This document shows positions 61,024 through 64,000 of a stretch of DNA of 64,000 nucleotides, one piece after another (the first letter of the stretch is position 1; every line of letters starts with the position of its first letter). A program made the translations under genes and the position numbers. Source of the stretch: Cytophagaceae bacterium (GTDB taxonomy: Bacteria; Bacteroidota; Bacteroidia; Cytophagales; Spirosomataceae). Below the pieces are notes generated by a model, which did not search any database, was not told where the DNA came from, and saw only the letters and a list, made by a program, of their open reading frames with translations. The DNA lies in assembly GCA_016722655.1 (NCBI GenBank), contig JADKIR010000004.1, forward strand, positions 1,798,001-1,862,000. Direction: 5' to 3'.

Positions 61024-62274
61024 ATGCCAACAAAAATCGATATCGAAAACATATATGCTGCTGCCTCAAATCTAAAAGACGTAGCGATTAAAACTCCATT
61101 GATGCTGAATAAGAATCTTTCAGAGAAATATGGTGCTAACATTTATCTGAAAAGGGAAGATCTTCAGGTGGTGCGATCCTATAAAATCAGAGGGGCATAT
61201 AACAAGATGGCCAATCTGAGTCCCGAGCAACTAAAAGGAGGAGTAGTATGTGCATCTGCTGGCAACCACGCCCAGGGAGTAGCTTACGCTTGTCAGAAAA
61301 TGGGTGTAAAAGGCCTGATTTATATGCCTACAACCACCCCCGCCCAGAAGATAAAACAGGTGAAAATGTTTGGAAAAGAGTGGGTGGAGATTCGGCTGGA
61401 AGGAGATACTTATGATGATTCTTTTGATGCTGCACAGCGGCATATTGTAGAAGAGGGTGGGGTTTTTGTGCATCCTTTTGATGACGAACAAGTAATTGAA
61501 GGTCAGGGAACGGTAGGCCTGGAGATATTTAAAGATGCCGATTTTAAAATTGATTACCTGCTCTTCGCAATTGGTGGCGGAGGTTTATCGTCAGGAGTGT
61601 GTACGGTGTTCAAGACATTGAGTCCCAAAACCAAACTGATAGGCGTTGAGCCCGAAGGGTCACCTACGATGAAGGTTTCGATTAAAAATAACAAAGTAAC
61701 ACCTCTCGAACACATTGATAAATTTGTGGATGGTGCCGCTGTGAAGCGTGCGGGTGACCTCACTTTTGAGATTGTTAAAGACAAACTGGATGATATTTTG
61801 TTGGTTCCCGAAGGGAAAGTTTGCTCCACCATTCTTCAGCTTTACAACGAGGAGGCCATAGTAGCTGAGCCGGCGGGTGCCTTGAGCGTGTCGGCTTTAG
61901 ATTTTATCAAAGAAAAAATCAAAGGCAAAAACGTAGTCTGCATCATCGGTGGTGGAAACAATGATATCACCCGGACAGAAGAAATAAAAGAGCGATCGTT
62001 GCTTTATGAAGGCCTGAAACACTATTTCATTATCAGGTTTTTACAAAGATCAGGTGCATTTAAAGAGTTTCTGGAAGAGGTATTGGGCAAAACGGTGGAC
62101 ATTGTGTTTTTTGAATATTCGAAAAAAACCTCCAGAGAGCGAGGCCCTGCTTTGGTTGGTTTGGAACTCAGTAACAAAGATGAATTCCCGCATCTGCTCG
62201 AAAGGATGAAGGCAGCCAATGTACAGTTTACCTATATCAATGATAAACCCGATTTATTTGAGTTTTTGATTTGA
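61024..62274 (+). CDS. ilvA: Threonine deaminase (threonine ammonia-lyase)
   Basis: A 416-residue PLP enzyme making 2-oxobutanoate for isoleucine. The PLP lysine is Lys54 in VRSYKIRGAYNKM, with ASAGNHAQGVAYACQKMGVK and the phosphate loop GGGGLSSG. The C-terminal regulatory ACT-like domain (about 325-416, HYFIIRFLQRSGAFKEFLEE) is single, as in the shorter form of the enzyme. ATG 61024 (MPTKIDIENIYAAAS) fits the family; ATG 60976 would add 16 unusual residues. No other ilv genes are in view. Confidence 0.93.
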   Translation: MPTKIDIENIYAAASNLKDVAIKTPLMLNKNLSEKYGANIYLKREDLQVVRSYKIRGAYNKMANLSPEQLKGGVVCASAGNHAQGVAYACQKMGVKGLIYMPTTTPAQKIKQVKMFGKEWVEIRLEGDTYDDSFDAAQRHIVEEGGVFVHPFDDEQVIEGQGTVGLEIFKDADFKIDYLLFAIGGGGLSSGVCTVFKTLSPKTKLIGVEPEGSPTMKVSIKNNKVTPLEHIDKFVDGAAVKRAGDLTFEIVKDKLDDILLVPEGKVCSTILQLYNEEAIVAEPAGALSVSALDFIKEKIKGKNVVCIIGGGNNDITRTEEIKERSLLYEGLKHYFIIRFLQRSGAFKEFLEEVLGKTVDIVFFEYSKKTSRERGPALVGLELSNKDEFPHLLERMKAANVQFTYINDKPDLFEFLI

Positions 62275-62500
62275 TTTTGTTTAATTTTGGAAAGTTTCAA
62301 ATAATTTCGCACCGCCTGTTTATTTCTTCAGACATTATCAAATGCCAGATTTTTGAAGGTCTGGAATTTCCGGCTGAGGATGTTTTGAAAGATTGAGTTC
62401 AATGGACTTTTATTGTCCAGTATTTTGAATATTAACTTGAGCATTTAAGTGTAATTATAAAAATATCCTAAATTTACCACTTGATAATCTATCCAGCAGT

Positions 62501-62941
62501 ATGGAAACAATTTTTATTGAAAATTCACAACCCCGGTTGGTTCTGGCTAGCAAAGAGAAAAGACTAATTAATTTCTTGGTTGATTACCTTGTTTCAATCT
62601 TTTTAGCCGGCTTATTATCATTGATTTTGAACCTAATTCTGGATTTTTCCGGCATTTTTATGGAATATAGTTTTCTGGAAAATGATGCAATTTTTGTATT
62701 GTTTTTTTACTTTTTTTGGCCGTTTTATTATATCGTTTCGGAGAGTTTATTTGGAAAAACAATCGGAAAATCCATCACGAAGACCAAAGTGGTAGATTTT
62801 AATGGAGAAAAGCCGGCATTTTGGAGAATATTGATTCGTTCTTTTTCCAGATTTTTACCCTACGAACCTCTTACATTTTTTAGTCAAAAAAGATTCGGAT
62901 GGCACGATAAAGTGTCGCGAACAAAAGTGGTGAACGAATAA
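62501..62941 (+). CDS. RDD-family membrane protein
   Basis: A 146-residue membrane protein with about three hydrophobic segments. The RDD-type start is KEKRLINFLVDYLVSIFLAG; later YIVSESLFGKTIGKSITKTK and ILIRSFSRFLPYEPLTFF follow, as in the RDD family. Function is not known; some members are transport-related. It is convergent with the helicase gene, with an 11-bp gap. The 226-bp gap before it shows no other feature. Confidence 0.85.
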   Translation: METIFIENSQPRLVLASKEKRLINFLVDYLVSIFLAGLLSLILNLILDFSGIFMEYSFLENDAIFVLFFYFFWPFYYIVSESLFGKTIGKSITKTKVVDFNGEKPAFWRILIRSFSRFLPYEPLTFFSQKRFGWHDKVSRTKVVNE

Positions 62942-62952
62942 GATTTCCCCTA

Positions 62953-64000
62953 CTACTCCAACAAGCCCAATATATCCTTCTCAGACAGTGACTTAATAAA
63001 CCCTTCTTCAGCCGTAATCAGGTCATTAAATAGCTGTTTTTTAGAATTTTGGAGATCCAAAATCTTTTCTTCGACCGTATTTTTGGTGATAAATTTATAA
63101 GAAAAGACCGTTTTGGTCTGGCCAATCCTGTGGGCTCTGTCCACAGCCTGTGCTTCAATGGCTGGGTTCCACCAGGGGTCAAGCATAAATACATATTCAG
63201 CAGCGGTAAGGTTGAGTCCCACACCACCGGCTTTGAGAGAAATCAGAAATACTTTCGGTTCAGAATCATTCTGGAATTTATCCACCAAATCCATACGGTT
63301 TTGGGTAGCTCCATCAAGATAAAGGTATTTGGTATTTTTTTCTTCCAATTTGTTTTTTATCAGAGCCAGGTGTTTTGTAAATTGGCTGAATACCAGCACT
63401 TTGTATCCTTCGTTTACAACTTCTATGAGCTTATGCATAATATCCTTGTCTTTGCCCGATTCCCCCTCAAAGTGTTCATCGACCATCAGTGGGTTGTTGG
63501 CCAGTTGACGGAGTTTGGTAAGGCCCTGTAGTACCAAAATACTACTGCTTTTTAGATTTTCTTTACCTATATTTTGCAAAAGTTGGTTTCTGATAAATGA
63601 CTTTGTCTCCTCATATATTTTCTCTTGCTCAGTGGTCATCTGGCAGTATTGAACAGTTTCTATTTTCTCGGGCAATTCTTTTGCAACCTGGCTTTTCTGC
63701 CTTCTGAGCATAAAAGGCTTGATGCGATTGTAGAGTTTTTTCAGCGTGTCTTCATCTTTTTGTTTTTCAATTTGCTGTTGAAACTGATTTTTGAAATAAT
63801 TCATACTCCCCAAAAGACCGGGGTTGATGAAGCTCATCTGTGTCCAGAGGTCCATGGTGCTGTTTTCGAGCGGCGTACCGGTAAGGATGATACGGTTGTT
63901 GGTGTAAAGTTGGTTTACACTGTTAAAAATCATCGAGCCGGGGTTCTTGATGGCCTGCGATTCATCCAGAATGGCATAATTGAATTTAAAATTTTTAAGA
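62953..64000 (-). CDS. SNF2-family DNA/RNA helicase, C-terminal part (runs off the window)
   Basis: The 3' 349 codons of a SNF2/SWI2 ATPase, open to the right edge of the window. The first visible codons include NYAILDESQAIKNPGSM, the DESQ box (motif II); motif III LTGTPLENSTMDLW follows. The C-terminal lobe has KVLVFSQFTKHLALIK, LISLKAGGVGLNLTAAEYVF and DPWWNPAIEAQAVDRAHRIG (motifs V and VI). An internal ATG at 63933 is not the start. Such proteins remodel nucleoprotein or act in repair and transcription; the exact role is unknown. Confidence 0.92.
   Translation of the reverse strand, partial: LKNFKFNYAILDESQAIKNPGSMIFNSVNQLYTNNRIILTGTPLENSTMDLWTQMSFINPGLLGSMNYFKNQFQQQIEKQKDEDTLKKLYNRIKPFMLRRQKSQVAKELPEKIETVQYCQMTTEQEKIYEETKSFIRNQLLQNIGKENLKSSSILVLQGLTKLRQLANNPLMVDEHFEGESGKDKDIMHKLIEVVNEGYKVLVFSQFTKHLALIKNKLEEKNTKYLYLDGATQNRMDLVDKFQNDSEPKVFLISLKAGGVGLNLTAAEYVFMLDPWWNPAIEAQAVDRAHRIGQTKTVFSYKFITKNTVEEKILDLQNSKKQLFNDLITAEEGFIKSLSEKDILGLLE

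Overview
The window looks like a chromosomal segment of a low-GC Bacteroidota, probably order Cytophagales. The evidence is two SusC/SusD pairs, a GldB gliding lipoprotein, a type IX secretion (T9SS) type B sorting domain, many Bacteroidota-type promoters (TTTG-N19/20-TAnnTTTG) and no obvious Shine-Dalgarno sequences. Genus cannot be fixed from sequence reading alone.

Layout. At 1-200 (minus strand) lies a promoter, a short Trp-Trp leader peptide and a strong intrinsic terminator, which looks like an amino-acid attenuator for an operon beyond the left edge. From 0.2 to 20.6 kb there are household genes: a haem lipoprotein, sodA, two SusCD nutrient-uptake loci (one with a DUF1735 lipoprotein), tadA, a FucP-like sugar permease, a ROK kinase, engB, a Fur-family regulator, an MsbA-like ABC exporter, gldB and a conserved unknown with a DIDDTA motif. 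A DUF3127 gene follows, then gene debris that includes a frameshifted cyclophilin remnant.

From 21.7 to 53.4 kb is a large surface-polysaccharide (O-antigen/capsule) locus, interrupted near its left end by repeats. Export and assembly genes are a Wza-like protein, a Wzz-like protein, Wzx, Wzy and Wzi. Three nucleotide-sugar pathways can be read: (1) UDP-ManNAc(3NAc)A from WbpA, WbpB, WbpE, WbpD and WbpI homologues, with HisH/HisF/WbpG converting an acetamido to an acetamidino group; (2) UDP-L-FucNAc from CapE/CapF/CapG; (3) a bacillosamine-type UDP-4-amino sugar from PglF/PglE/PglD, with PglC as the initiating phosphoglycosyl transferase. Between PglC and PglD sit a FabH-like ketosynthase, an acyl carrier protein and a FabG-like reductase. 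They suggest an unusual hydroxyacyl group is built on a private ACP and placed on the 4-amino sugar; this is the most interesting system in the window.

The cluster is flanked in direct orientation by two arrays of the same roughly 270-bp palindromic repeat family (about 24.0-24.9 kb and 56.6-57.5 kb). Its left edge also carries a 42-bp tandem array directly in front of the wza-like gene, whose signal peptide is missing. To the right are a T9SS cargo protein, an outer-membrane barrel protein, a small lipoprotein, a holin-like membrane protein, hisIE, tRNA-Gly, tRNA-Leu, a broken partial copy of the tRNA-Leu 3' end, an intact-ended ISL3/ISAon1-type insertion sequence (8-bp target duplication), ilvA, an RDD membrane protein and the C-terminal part of a SNF2 helicase.

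Several genes are split by single-base changes in homopolymer runs (wbpE-like, a GT4 transferase, the WbuB-like transferase, wzi three times, the IS N-terminal ORF). This points to sequencing or assembly error as much as to gene decay, so the functional calls assume the repaired reading frames.
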